Assembly: GCF_964204645.1 (NCBI RefSeq)
Contig: NC_134033.1
Coordinates: 11,927,155 to 11,991,154 of the forward strand
Length of the DNA stretch: 64,000 nt
Source of the DNA: Tubulanus polymorphus
Taxonomy: Eukaryota; Nemertea; Palaeonemertea; Tubulaniformes; Tubulanidae
Direction: 5' to 3'
Shown: in pieces, positions 21,788 to 35,309 of the stretch
How the letters are laid out: the number at the start of each line of letters is the position of its first letter
How positions within the stretch are numbered: the first letter of the stretch is position 1
The notes under the pieces: generated by a model
The model's database searches: none
Told to the model about the DNA's origin: nothing
The model's input: the letters and a program-made list of their open reading frames with translations, nothing else
Made by a program: the position numbers and the translations under genes

Positions 21788-24700
21788 AAGCAGTAATAAC
21801 CGACACTTACCCAACAGTTGTATGCATAGAGTTGATAGTCGTGCGTGCGTCGTACGTTATTCGGATAAATCCAACCGGGCAGCATTTCGCATTCTCGGCG
21901 GCGGGGCTGGAGGGGGCTGGCTCCGGCTCCGACCACGCTTGAGTCACCGTTCCAACGAAGCTGCGTCCAGTTATAACTGACATCGTACGTTTGCATAAGT
22001 ATCGCGATCGAAAATATGAGCACCGAAAATCGAGAAGATTTATTTTACGATAGGACAGCAGCTTTCGTCGCGCTTTAAAATCCTATCATCACACGAGTCA
22101 GTCGCGAGCAGCAGCAGATTGATGCAACATGTACTACAACACGATAATAGCAGGCCGGCCGGTACCGTCGTCGGTGTATCCGGATACAGCTGTCGATACC
22201 AAAAGCACCCGATAAATCACACAACATATGTATATACCACAAATATATATATATCGGATTATCATCTACATATACAGATATTATCGGATTAAACTCTCAT
22301 CGGTAAAAATATCGACGATAAATTGGTGCCGTCGCAATTATAGCTGTCAAGAATTCGTATATATCCAAGGTTGAAATCGGTAACAACCGGTAAAATGACA
22401 TTCTTCGCGTCAGACGTTCACAATCCGTTCGGTATCTTTCAAAACGATTGAAACATCAGTAGAAAAATATCAGCAGAAGACGACGATGAATTAACCATAA
22501 ATTGATACGACGTTCATCACCGAGGTTTAGTTGCATATAACACAGATCACAATTCATTGCATTCACAATTTATCCGTCCTTTCGGTATCTTTCATTTATT
22601 AAATTTCCCGTAAAATGACTATGATCTTGTAAATCAGAAGTTGTAGTCAGTCAGCTTTCAGTTCATAATTTGTCCATCATCGGTTTCGAATCATTCATAT
22701 ATATATAATACATTTGAGATTAAATTAATTGCAGCAGCCAAAACCAGGGAAAACATTCAACAGATGTTGTCGTTTTGTTATTGTAAAATAGTCGGTCTAA
22801 TATCGACAGAGTTTCGTATACTATCATCCGAGGTTAAAATAATAACGAAAATGTCGTCGCCGCCTTCGTGATTATTTTCTCTGGCTCTTACAGTTTCTAA
22901 TTAAGAATTTTCAATTAAACCCCGGCGATGAAGTATACACATATGTATATAACATATATATCCAAGGTTTCAGCGATGAAAGCGTAGATTATGGTTTATT
23001 AATTCTGCGATGTATCCTTGAGAGGCGATTTTTACATTGCATAATTTATCGTCCGCCCACAAATACATCTATGGAGTCAACTTTTTTGCGTCCTCGCTTT
23101 TCTCTTTGACAAAAAAGCAACGTATTTCTGTTCCAACGGCTTCTCAAAGAGCTCGACTAACAGCTTGTCGATTGTGTCCTGTCTCCTGAATATGATGATG
23201 AGGAAAAGTTTAAGTTGAACGGATAATGTTGGAGACTTGAAGAAATTTTGACTCCGTCTAAAAGTTCACAACTTTCATGCCAGCATCCAGAATGTAGAAG
23301 ATATACCGTAGTTAGTGCCCTAATTGTTAGTGCAGTACAGTTCATTAGATAGGCTGACACCAACCAAGGTAAATGGCTTGTTAAAAATCCGTGGAACTAA
23401 ACCAGTTCGCTAAATAACTTGTAGCCCAGTTACTGACCAAACCAAAGTCTGGTTAGGCATTAGATGGCAGTCCGGTTACTGACCACCAGACAACAGTCCG
23501 GTTATCGAACCACAATCCGGTTATTGACTAGCGCTAGTCGGGAGCTGCTTGCATTTGCCTTCTAGAAGAAGTTAACCAAAGTTCCGCAATCTAAAGATCA
23601 ATGTCCTTCTCAATAACCACTTAACAATCACTAATATTCATAAGTATTATCGAATCATCCCAGAGAGCAGCAGCAGAAGAGAGTTCGAACAAATATTCTT
23701 TGAAGCCGCGGTACCGCTAGCGAGCGTAAATACATATAGCCTCACACACACGCACGCGCCCGTATATGGAAGTATACGCGTAATTGATTGATCCGTGAGA
23801 GTCCGATTGGCTCCTCCCACTACTAACCGATATATCCGATAAGCTTCGACTGCAAATGGGCCGCGTAAGTATCAAGCGTCAGTGTGGTATCGATTCCAGC
23901 GCAGCCGCGGCCCGACCAAGCTGCAATTCGTTTATCAAAGGAATCAGCAACAAAGTTGAACAATTGTTCTGATGTCTACAAATCAGAATCGTAACATTAA
24001 GCACGCCCTCGTATCAGGATTATCACGTTCTGTCTGACAATTTCGCTCAATCCATTTTTCCTGGTTACTATATTTCCGGCTGCAATTGATGAAATACGAG
24101 TCCGTTCATTTAATCCCATAAAACTTTCGATAAAGATTTCGTCCTCGAATTTCACGAAAAAAGGGTGGATGCCGATAGAGAATTGTAAAGGATGCTTGAA
24201 ATCGCACGAACGATGACGCAACGACGATGAATTCACTTTGAGTTGGAAACAAAAGGAAACATTTTCATCCGAAACCGCAAAACCAATAAATTGAAGAAGC
24301 GCTCCACTTGTGTACGCGCGCGTCTATGAAGTCTTTCTAAATCTGATATCTAGGAGCTGCAAGCGTCACAAATATACCGAAAATTTGCCAGCCGTCCGGA
24401 TCCAAACTGCAGATCCGCTCGAAGGGGGATTTATTGCGTAGTTTCGTATTCGTAAAAATGTAGCCTACATTAACGAGTTGTGGTTTATTGAATTACGCGC
24501 GGCGGTTTCCGTCGGTCGTCGGCGTACGCCCTCCCGAGACGAATTGACGCAAACCACGCCGCCAAAAAATTAGCGGTTAGTCGCGCCAAGCGAAATACGC
24601 ATTAAACAATCGAGTTGAACAAGCGTCCCGAACTGTCAACAACGCCGAATTTACGATGACGGTTTTTCCGAAAATTGATTATACACCCGCGCCCGCGCCC

Positions 24701-24959
24701 GAGTGTCACAGATGATGTTACACAGGCTTATATTTACAAGGCTGCATTGCCCGCTAGCATCTGTATGTACAACGCGTGTAGCCTACACCCCTGCGCCGCC
24801 GATCTGTGCTGCTGTGTTGGTGAAAACCCGGCGCTCTGCTTATCACTGCTGTCGGTATATTCGAGAATAATGACTGCTGTCAGTATGCGCTAGTATTTAG
24901 CCGCGTATGCATCTCTTTACCCTTGCTGACATATCGTCGAGGTTATTATCATTGCACCT
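21788..24959. other. Long CpG-richer region, possible regulatory or exon content
   Basis: CpG-containing sequence is frequent at 21830-22200, 23700-24000 and 24300-24700. At 21809-21990 the minus strand is open (GDSSVVGAGASPLQPRRREC, then HDYQLYAYNCW) and ends at TGTTGG|gtaagt, a strong donor. The plus strand of the same stretch is also open behind an AACAG acceptor, so the strand is unresolved. There is no ATG at a convincing position and no family is recognised. The remainder is AT-rich with short (TA)n runs. Confidence 0.25.
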
Positions 24960-25560
24960 ATTTGTTTGTGAGGGGTGAGAGAGACGAGGGAAGAGGGGGC
25001 AGAGAAAAAGAGGAAAGATCAGTGATATTGACGAGGGAGTGAGTGACAGTGGGAGTTGTGAAATAGGGCAGTAGAGAGGGGTGGCCACTTTTATTTGATA
25101 CGCTCTTTCACGGACTATTCCCTGACATGCAAGAAAATGTTTTCCCTGACTTGATCTGCTAAGAATCCAATCAATTAACACAGTCAAATACATAAGACAT
25201 TGACATTGATTTTATGAGCGATCTAGCAGTCTCAACAAATTTCCCTGACCTTTCCCTGATTTCCAGTTATATGACTTGAAAAAGCATTAGTGGGGAGGGA
25301 TAAGGGCGATAGAAGAAAAAGTTTAGGGAGAGAAGTTGAAATCGGGGGGGGGGGGAGGGAGAGGTGAGAAAGGGATGTAGTCGGGAATTGGGATATGAGT
25401 GGTAGGACGGGAATAGCACATATGATCGTGAGGAACAAAGGGTGAGAATGGTAGATGGGATTGCGAGGAACAGATAGTCGTCAGAGTGGATGAGAAAAGG
25501 GTAGCGAGAAGACATATATAGGGAGATGGAAGTAGAATGGGAGCCAGGAAGCGGGTGGGA
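24960..25560 (+). repeat. Two degenerate purine-rich stretches
   Basis: Purine-rich sequence (GAGGGA, GGGAGA and similar) lies at 24965-25085 and 25285-25560, with a G run near 25347-25357. Overlapping Pro/Ser/Leu-rich frames on the minus strand are composition artefacts. Confidence 0.75.
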
Positions 25561-26799
25561 TAGGAGACGACGACGTAAGCAAGATGCAAATAGCTTACAA
25601 CCTTATTTGCATGTTTTAATAGTATAGATAATTGTGATAGCGTTGCAAGATGCTATAAACGTTCGTAAGATATAAATCTTTGATACCCGCTGCGTCATGA
25701 TCTACGAGTATTAAAACTTCACCGTATGGAGGAAGTCAGCGCGTATAATCACAATATCGCGCGCGTTAAATTGCTTAGAAAACGCGAGTGATTTTTTTGC
25801 GGATAAGATCATTCGATCAGCTCTATGAATGTAAACGATTCTATTAAAATAAATCGATGCGATTGAAAAACCTTTTCGCACGAAACCAAACTCAATGAAA
25901 GTCATAGTCTTAATACTGATCAGTCTGTGACCTGAAAACTACTACGTATTAGATACTTGATACTTCCTTTATTACAGGAAACATTGTAATAAAGTATATT
26001 TCATAACTCTCTGATTGAATTTGATGAATTTCAATAATTATTCAGGTAGATACTTTTGGGTTGACTTTTTTACGAGGAATCTATCATTATATTAGAGAGA
26101 ATGTGCCTTATGTCATCGATATATCGGGACTGGACGGGTTGCCGGTCAAATCAATTCAATTATCGATATATTCAAATTCAAAATAACTTTATTGATCCTT
26201 AATATTATATTGTTAATTGTCGACAATATTAATAAGTATATGAATAAATTTTCAAGGCGTCAAAAACGTTCAAGTTGGTTTTCCTGTTATATGAAGTGTT
26301 CTCAATGTGAGCTACGTAAAATGACTGGCATTTTCATTTCTTTGCCGATTTCGACGTCTCGAGTCTCCACGATGAAAAAATAGATTTAACCGAAGCACGA
26401 AATCGAGCGATTCTCTCGCGTGGAGGACGGCGAGGAGGACGATGAGGAGGGCGGCGACGAGAGAGAAAGTGTTCAATCTAATCGAACCGTATTAACCCGC
26501 GAATCGACTTGGAAACCTCTCAAGATTATTACCACAATTGACATCATTCGTTCATTCATTCACGTTGAATGAGATGTGAACACTCGCGCTCACTCGTTTC
26601 CACTCTCTGTCCCCCTCGGCCCGAAATCGTTAAATTCTTCCCCAGATAAATTCCACTCAATAGATATTATCGGCTCTACGATACAGATACATATGCCGTT
26701 GACGTGAATAAATTGCTTTAATTATTGATGATGATGATGATGATGATATGACACATGTTCAAATGTCGTCGTCGTTAACACTGATCTAATGTATATGCA
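25561..26799. other. AT-rich stretch with a small GC-rich acidic/leucine-rich pocket
   Basis: At about 26400-26470 a GGAGGACG-type pocket is open on both strands. The minus frame gives a leucine-rich segment like a signal peptide (SLVAALLIVLLAVLHARES) without an ATG, and the plus frame gives an acidic run. (GAT)n lies at 26726-26747. No gene is claimed. Confidence 0.3.
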
Positions 26800-27135
26800 T
26801 TGAATGGTATTGTTTGGTATAACATGGTTTTGTATTGAATGGTTTTGTTTCGGCTGGCATGTTATGGTATTATTTGGTATAGTATGGTATGGTATTGGTA
26901 TGGAATGATATGGTATGGCATGGTATACTATTGTATTGGTATGGTTTGGTATGGTATTGTATGTTACGGTTTGGTAGAGTATGGCATTTTATGTTACTTT
27001 ATTGTATTTTGGTATATCGTATGATACCATCTGAAATTGTATGGTACATGATGTGTGTATGTTATTGCTGAATGTGTAATGGTATTGTTGAATGTGGTAT
27101 GGTATTGTATGTTGTGGTTTACGGTATGCTATGGG
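26800..27135 (+). repeat. (TATGG)n/(TTGGTA)n degenerate pentanucleotide tract
   Basis: The words GGTATGGTATTGTTTGGTAT recur with substitutions over 330 bp. Related tracts lie at 28070-28290 and 28640-28705. Tyr/Trp/Met-rich plus-strand frames here are artefacts. Confidence 0.85.
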
Positions 27136-28069
27136 TGCGGTAAAGTTTATTGCAAAGCAATACGTAATAAATAATCAAAAACAATACGATAAAACTGACG
27201 GTTTCTAAATGAAGAGAACAACACATTATCAATCTTTCTCCACAATAAACATACGCCTTTTCCCTGTCAGCTGTCTGAGATCAACAGCATCTTATGCATA
27301 CAGAATAAACCTCTATATCTCGACCGCGTATCAGACGAATTCGTTTAAAAATCTGCTCTACTCCCAACACAGTCATGGGTGGATCAGGTATTTGAGTGGA
27401 TAATTAAGGTTCGTGGGTGGATCATCGAAAGTACCGAGGTGGATCAGGAATAGGTGCCACAACTTACGTTTATTTCATTCAACATTTGGCAAGCCTAAAA
27501 ATGGCCAAAGGGAACGTCGAGACTTAGATCGTATTTATTCAGACTAGGTCTTACTAAATTATGCGACTTGCTTAGAAAAGACTCGCTCGATGAGAGCGGT
27601 ATATACGTGTACCTGCCTGGTGTCTGATTATTATCAACCAAAAATAAAAATCCGCCTAAAATGTGCCGCCACTTTTGCAAAATAAGAGAGAAAACCCTTC
27701 ATGGAATAGAACGATGCTGTACATTAGCACGATTCTCATTACGATTCGACGCAGTAATTACAGCAGTGACTACTACGACTAGGGAAGCAACAGAGAGAGT
27801 GAACTGCTATAAAATAACAATTGTATGATAATCGAAAAGCTATATATACATATATGCATGGTAGATTCTGGCAGGAGTATTACTCTTTAAGGAATGACCG
27901 CAATCTATATGTGTCTCCAGAGAGTACGACAGTTATTAACCTGTCTTCTGAGTATAGTCACTACATAGATAGATAGATAGATAGGTACATACATATAGAT
28001 CAAACCAGAGACGGACTGGGGCAGAGATGATGAAGTGAATGAGGGCGGTTAAGGGAAAGTGAAATCAAA

Positions 28070-28290
28070 GATTGTATGGTGTTGTTTTGGTTTTGGTATT
28101 GTATTGTTTGGTATGGTATGGTATGGCATTGTTTGATGGTATTGTTTGGTATAATACGGTATGATATTTTTTGGTATGGCATGGTATTGTTTGGTACAGT
28201 ATGGAGGTAAAATCAAAGATTGTATGGTGTTGCTTGCTACGGTATGGTATTGTATTGTTTGGAATGTTATGGTATTGTTCTATGAGGACT
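28070..28290 (+). repeat. Second (TATGG)n tract, with an internal duplication
   Basis: It has the same word family as 26800-27135. The segment AAATCAAAGATTGTATGGTG occurs twice (about 28061 and 28210), showing a roughly 150-bp tandem duplication inside the tract. Confidence 0.8.
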
Positions 28291-28296
28291 CTATGT

Positions 28297-28440
28297 TCGA
28301 CTGTGGCAATAGAGGGTTCCACTTGTGGCAAGCGAGGATGCAGCGAGGATCCACCAGGTTCGCTAGTGTGCACTCAGACATCAACCTCTGGATTCTTCTC
28401 ATATTCGATTAAAGTCTATCCATAATTTCTCAAATTCTTT
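28297..28440 (+). repeat. Copy of the gtgaggatccacc dispersed family
   Basis: It has words TGTGGCAATAGAGGGTTCCA, CTTGTGGCAAGCGAGGAT, GAGGATCCACCAGGTTCGCT and CACTCAGACATCAACCTCTG. An ATTCGATTAAAGTCTATCCA-type continuation follows. Confidence 0.65.
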
Positions 28441-30254
28441 GAATGTGATCAGTAAAAACCACCTTAAATATGAACCTTAAGATCATCTGAGTTTATCAAA
28501 ATGAGTGATTTGCCTAATTTCTGACGAGGGAGGCTAAAAATCTAGATGAAAGTTCATTGAAAGTGAACTAGATTTTGACGTGGTTGTCGCACTGTTACGC
28601 ACACCATCTAGCGGGATAGCTGGTGGCACGAAGTCCTCATTGTACAGTATGGTTTGGTTTAAAATGGAAGATGGCATGTTATTGTTTGGTATGGTGGTAA
28701 ATGGTATGCAAAAAAGAGGATAAAAGAGGTTGGGAGAAATCTGTTCCACTTGGTTCATTAATGAAAGCTCTCTACAATGTTGTTGTCATTTAGGACAATT
28801 TAGAGCCATTTAGAATAGGACACAGTCACATAGGCTACATACCGAAAAAAAAACTTTCCAGCGCTCAGCAATCCATACACGGGAACATTGAAGAATATTA
28901 CCACTAACAGTTATCAATCACTGTTGCATAATAACGGGAGGCTTCGTAAAACGATGCCCAGATATCAATCTACTCGGGGAATTTCGCGACCGTCGAAAAA
29001 AATTTGTAGAAAGGACAGCCATCAATTTTCATCAAGCGCCGAGAGAGACGCGCGGCTCTTTTTTACCGGCGAGTCGGAATCGCTTTTCTAGAAATGACGC
29101 GAACAGTTACGAACGCTTAGGTCATTACTCTAAGTCATAGCCCGTTACAGCGCTGAGTGGAGCGGGTCATTTGTCAAAATACTTGTCTCACTAAATCGCG
29201 GCTATCAAAAGTAAACATTAATACCGCTGTCAATTTACAAAACGGAACGGAATTTATAGCAGAGTTTATATACCGGGGCGGATCTGAAGAAAAGGCATGC
29301 CTCAGATAAAGCAGCTACGAGCTGGAACCACCGTCGCACTTCGAACGAAGAAATACATAGCAAAAGATTCGAAACTGATGACATCGCTCGACTCAGCTAC
29401 GGCACGAAACCCTGCCACACTAGACCCGGTGCACAGGTTTGCACAAGAAAACTTGCTGCACCAATCTGATAGCTCGTTGTATAATCGCTGAGGCAAATTT
29501 CACGGATAAACTATAACTGGAAAATCTGAGGCTATAATAATAGAACGGGATTTCTGATTGTCTAATAAATGACATCACCTAAGCTGAAATGGGCAATAGA
29601 TCATGAAAAGGGTGCATTTGCATTCAGGCCCATTAACTTGTCTCAAGCATACAAATCAACAAAGCCTAAAGCAGTCAATATACTGAATATGGCTTATATA
29701 TTTTGAAGATTTTCAAGGGCAGGATCCCTACCTTCTGGTTTTTACAGTGAGCATTCAGTAAGAGTCCAATCAGGGATAGATAGCTTGATAAAATATGCAA
29801 ATAGTTCCTAATCCTGGTTCCTACATTCTACATCGCATCAAAATAACATACAAATCATAGTGAAAAAGTACATATATATGTGAAATACCAGCAAAAATAA
29901 AATGTATTTTTGATAAATCGTATCAAATCAAGTTCTAGATTATTCTCGAGGGACGATGATGCTTTATTACGAGTTATCGCGATACAACGGAGAAATTATT
30001 CGTTTTTAAAACTGGCAACGATGAAAATCCACTTGTTTGTCATCATCAGAGGAGCAATTTAATTGAATTCGCTCGGCTTTCAATGATCACTTCATAGCTG
30101 CTGATATTCCCAGGGGCTGATTTCCCGAGGTTTTGAGGCTGTTGTGAATGTTCCCGATTTCGAGGCTGGTGATATGACTTAATCGGAAAAAAATGTGCCC
30201 TAAAACCCATCAGCATTTTGCTGTACGCATCAGATGATATGAAATATATTTTTA
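28441..30254. other. AT-rich intronic sequence, nothing firm
   Basis: A third short (GGTAT)n tract lies at 28640-28705. CpG pockets at 28960-29170 hold short ATG frames on the plus strand (for example MPRYQSTRGISRPSKK at about 28953) without splice or homology support. A frame open on both strands lies at 29297-29496 and is probably chance. Confidence 0.4.
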
Positions 30255-30560
30255 TATCACATAAAATCGGGCCAGCCTTTGTTGGCCAGCTGAAACCAGG
30301 AAAGTGTATTTTGAACGGGCCTTTGCCAGAACCAAAGAAGCGTTCATGCTAAGCCGCCATCACTCAAGCTTTTTTGACCCGAACCAACCCATACAGACTA
30401 TTGCCACATGGGTCCCGGCATGCTGGTTCGACACGGGCCAAATTTGGCAAAACCAAATGTTAGTATAGGGTCTATGTAAATGCCTACTGGTTCTGGAAGT
30501 GACTGCATCATCAGTGAATTCCTTTGCATGCAATAATTTATTTTCTGAGAAATTTTCTGG
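30255..30560 (+). repeat. Dispersed family with GGCCAAATTTGGC-type palindromes
   Basis: GGGCCAGCCTTTGTTGGCCAG, CACGGGCCAAATTTGGCAAA and CATGCAATAATTTA are shared with 35310-35600, 36115-36316 and 53330-53650. These are old copies of a short element with internal dyads. Confidence 0.55.
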
Positions 30561-32614
30561 TTGAAATAAGAGCGATTTCATACGCTGGTTTGAGAACTAT
30601 CCGATCTATTTTCCTCGATACAGGCAGGAGCTCAGCACATGTGCTTCGGTTTTAGACTTCAAATGTATAGAAATATCAGTGAGAATATTCCAAAATATGG
30701 AAATTGAAAATTCTTAAATGAACTCTTGTAGATTACTGTAATGTAGAATATACAAGAAGAACATTGAAATATTACTTACCTAATCAAGTATTCAACGCAA
30801 TATGAAAATAGAAAGAACATGGAAAGATATATTAGTTTTGTAGTAAGATTGAATATCTTAAGATTTTGCAGTGTTGACGCTACGATGTGTTAGCCTGCAG
30901 CCTGCAGCCGGTAATATTTATCCGCACAACTGAACAGAAAATGAAAACTCAACTGCCATCTATCATAACACAGCTCTACTAAACTTACAACTGTTCTCGG
31001 GGTATTTGTGCAATGAGAGGGTGTAGTAGTCGTACTGCATCATCTCATGATCAGATCAAAATAAAACTGCTAACACTTAAGCTTGTGCATGAATTCTGAG
31101 ATCCACCGCAAATGGCATAGAAAGTGAATCAAAATAATTTGACGGAACTTTTCTTAAAGTTTTTTTACAAATTATCATGATTTTTCACAGATTTTTCAAT
31201 TTTTCAAGCAGACATCTATTTCTAATAATTGTTCACATAAAATCAATCTGACTTCTGAAATATAGATGAATTCTATAAACACATAAAACGTATCCACAGA
31301 TTCTAGTAGCATGGTTCCCACAGTTATATGAATTCAAAATTCCAATGTTTTTCCCAAGTACTTCATGGGTGATTTTTAATTTTTTTTTAAATCAACACAT
31401 ATCGTCATGCTACAGTCAACATTTTCGCGGTGACTGGTTGATAAATATGATTTTCAAGGGGAATTGCTGAAAAAAGTAGCCCTTGGCAAATGCAATATGT
31501 GAAATGTAATGAATTTTACCAATTTCCCTGATTTGAGGACAATTTTTCAAATTCCCAAATATTTCCAAACTGGGAATTACTATTTCAAAATTCCCAAGTT
31601 TTTCCCAATTTCCCTGTTTCGTGGGAACCATGCAGTAGAAGCCTGTCGCAAACTTTCCCAATTTTGCTAGATCCGCCGGGCCATATCACTGGTCGAGCAA
31701 GTGATCCCAAAAAATCAGGTGAAAGTGCACAGATGGGAAATCAGACTGATTTATCATCAGATGATGTCCAAACACTCGCACAAAAATCAGCATTGATCTA
31801 ATAGGAGTTTCTACCGCGATATGAACAGATCGCTCTGATAATCCCCACTCTCTCTTTTCAGTAGATCGTGAAACATATCGTGAAACTGTATAGAGATTTA
31901 CCTCAGCAATTCCATTAACGTAAATTATATTATTGGAAAAATACTGACAGTTCGTCGACGAGATAATCGAATCACAGCACTAAAAAACATGCCAATTTAT
32001 TAGTATAAACGTATTAACAGCAGCGGAAAAACAGTCAAGGATAAAAATTCGGATTTTCGTTCGTAGAGTAAACCCACTATTCTATGATGTGCCACCATCT
32101 GCAAATTTCAGATTAGAAAAAGTGCTGTCAATTAAAATCACGTTTAGTTATGTTCACCATCATTGTTTGCGTTGCTAGAAAATGATGTCATGAAAGTTTG
32201 AACGACACAATGAAACTGGCAGATATGATTTAGCCTCTTTTCTGACATAAACATATATTCTTCCATATAGAAAATCATCATTCACTCATGAAATTTTCCA
32301 GTAAAATCACCGGATCTGCCATTTGAATACTAAAAACAACTGTAGGTGGTATTTCGATTGATTTGATGGAAAAAAGGGCCACCAGAAATACATGAATATG
32401 GCCCCAGTCTTAAAACTTAAGTCTTAAGAAAATACTAGGTTAGTCAGGAAAAAGGTTAAAGCTCATATGGATGACATAAGAGTCCATGTGCCCTTCTTAG
32501 AAATCATTTCTAGGCGTTTCCTAGGGTCAAAGTCAAATTCAATTCATTTTATTTTGCAAAGCTAGATCCGCTTCAGAAGAGAATATTTTTGAATTGGAAA
32601 TAAACCCTAAACTT
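30561..32614. other. AT-rich intronic sequence, nothing recognised
   Basis: It holds low-complexity AT-rich sequence and short frames only. Around 31540-31620 the word TTCCCAA recurs in both orientations (an imperfect local repeat). Confidence 0.45.
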
Positions 32615-32618
32615 ACCC

Positions 32619-32742
32619 GTCTTTCGGCGGATAGATGTTTACTGAGATAGTATCCGGTGATGGCGCACGCCAACGTTAAATTACAACTCGTCGCGCCGAG
32701 CGTGTTCGGTCGGCGGTCGTTGTCACGCCGATGGTGAAGCAT
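32619..32742 (-). other. Candidate first coding exon, minus strand (alternative promoter or nested gene)
   Basis: An ATG in a good context (GTAACAATGC) opens MLHHRRDNDRRPNTLGATSC, then NLTLACAITGYYLSKHLSAE, then RR, and ends at a strong donor (AGACGG|gtaagt). The segment is GC- and CpG-rich. Upstream on the same strand (32743-33560) is a long CpG-richer pocket suitable for a promoter. The middle is mildly hydrophobic (LTLACAITGYYL). It lies in CASK orientation downstream of the first L27 exon. In flies a short CASK isoform uses an internal promoter, so an alternative first exon is one reading and an unrelated nested gene is another. No homology is recognised and chance is not excluded. Confidence 0.3.
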
Positions 32743-33560
32743 TGTTACGCGTTTCTCGAAGGCGGTCGCGAGAAATCACAAATATCGCGATCGCGGTTCA
32801 TCGAAGAATAAACGTAAAATCTTGAGAAAATATCGAATATCTCGTGTCAGTTTAGAGAAATTATGGGCGATTGAAAGTTCAAGTTACGTCTGTTTGTTAA
32901 CGTTTTTTTGCATCAGGTGAAATACGACGAAATACGATGAAAAGTTAATTACATACGATGATAAATGTGAACGATTAACTTTTCAATGCCGTTTATCATC
33001 GCGTATCTAATTACAGTAGACGGTCTAATAAACTCGCTTCAACGCGTACACGAATTCCGGAGCAGACGCAGCAGGTACTCGTTATTATCACGATGAATTG
33101 GAGTAAAAGAAAGTTTGTCGGTAGCACGCGATAATCCGCGGCCTTCGAATCTAGAAGGTTAAAGGAATGAACTGTGACTTTCTCACTGTATTTCGTCATT
33201 CCACCTGATGATGATGATGATTGCTGAAATTCTCGATAAAGTCTTCGATCTTTTAAAACAGCTTGTTTCAGTAACGTGAATCCACACGAATGATGTTACC
33301 GCGCAATAACCAGTTCTAGTGAGTTTCGGTTTTAACAACGCGCCGATACAATGTCTTGCCGAACGATAATAAATCCGACGTGCGATGCACCAACGGTTTT
33401 AGGAGACGTCTGCGACTTCCCGGTCGGAATTACGACACGAGTTTATTCGTAGAGAAAATAATAACACGAATATAACACCGATGACGAACTGAACGCCGAG
33501 AACGTGGTGGGTATTATATGAATCGTGGTCGGCGGCGACGTTTCCATCTCAGAGAACGAT
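32743..33560. promoter_or_regulatory. CpG-richer pocket upstream of the candidate exon
   Basis: It shows clustered CpG, CGCG, CGATAA and ACGTAA words in an otherwise AT-rich window, continuing through 33560. No TATA box is evident. It is listed because its position fits a promoter for the minus-strand candidate at 32619-32742. Confidence 0.25.
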
Positions 33561-35309
33561 TACTGAACCTAATGCAGGTATCAATACGTGGCCTGCAGAC
33601 CCCGGCATTCGATAAAATGTCACTTAAAGTCTTGATGATCGCTTCATGAAAGAATGATGATAAGAGATGTCTGGCATTTGTAAAGCAGTTTAAACTGCTA
33701 TGTTCTACATTAGTGAAATCCTATAAGCATCAGAAGACTGGACGATCCCTTCTGAAAGTCTGTTTAATGAGGGGTTTTTGTTCTTAATTTCGTTAGTTAA
33801 TTTTCATTATCATAATGTCTCAGATGAGATTCTGAAAACATGTGAAGCCCGGAAAACATTTTTTCCTTAGACAAAATGTCGCTCGATATATACAATGTAT
33901 ATATACCATTCAAGAACTTTTAATTTCTAGCTGATTTATTGCGGGATATTTCTGATATGTCCAGTATTCTTAGTTCATTTTCATTTTCAATCACACAGCT
34001 GAAATGCTGATCGAAAAATTGGATAGAACTGTGACAAATTATCGAATATTAAAGCGTACAGGCAGCGGAATGATACCTGTAGGATGAACATTTAACAATA
34101 TCCATCAGTCATACGGAACAATAATCCACGTCCATCGCGGATAAAGAAATGGCTAAACTTAAACGCGTGGGCAACGAGTTTGCGATGAAAGCAAAAATAT
34201 TGACGATAACCGCGGCCATCACAGAACCACTCAGACATATGGAGCGCTCGGATAAGAGGTCCTTCAAAGAGTCTCAGCTCTCGGTTTATGTAATCACAGC
34301 GATGAACAATATTTGATCGGATCAATAATTCAGATTTCAGTATTACACAGCGTTCACATTTCCATTAGATATGACACTAAACTCAACCCAGACCTAACCC
34401 GGTCATCATAATGAATGTCATAATGACCTGGTTAGTTCCACAGTTTTGAGCGTTTTTTGAGAGACAAAATTGATGCTTTTTAAATTTTCAACACAATGAA
34501 AACTAGACACAATGTTCCATCCATAAGGTCCATCATTCATATTTTACTATACTGAATTTGACCCAAATGCCAAATTACAAAACTAGCTATCCATCCAGCT
34601 ATCCATTTACAATCAACATTGAACCAAATTTTTAGGCTGTTTGGTATAGTTTTCATCGATGATTGACCAATTACTCAAGAAAACTGTTTTATCGATCTAA
34701 ATTCAAATTTGATGGGAATAAGGCCGGTTATAACTACAAGCAAACCTGTCAGATCCTCACTTGCCACAAGTAGAATCCTCCATTGTTTCAGCAGACGACC
34801 ACGGTTTCCACTAAAGTTATTCGCAGCTTAGGCACTTACTGCTGCCTAACGAAACCAATTCAATTCCCGCCGAAGTACGCTCGCTCGCAAAAATCTCTGC
34901 CAACTTAGGTCACGAATCACATCTCGAGAGCAATTTGCCGAGTATAATCGCGATATTTGATGTTGTTGACTAGAATTATGATGAGTAGTTATTCGACGCG
35001 CTATTCATCGATGACTGAAATCTGAACGAGATGCTAATTTTCACGGCGACGATATCGCTCCAAATGAAACGAAAACGAACGTAATTCCAAGCGAGTAGAT
35101 CTACTTCGAGGTTGAGCAACAAGAAACAACGTTTTCATCGTGATTGTTATGTCGATTTATCTGTATTTCAGAAGCTACACTACGATGCCACTGTTGAAAA
35201 TAAAGAAGCTGAAAATATCCAGTTTTAGAAGATGCACAACGCGGAACTCTATCATTTTCCAAGTTGTCACCCATGTAGCACTTCTTACAAAAGCTACGAT
35301 CATACAGAG
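33561..35309. other. AT-rich intronic sequence, nothing firm
   Basis: A reversed unit of the gtgaggatc family lies at 34748-34795 (CAGATCCTCACTTGCCACAA). Nothing else is recognised. Confidence 0.4.
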
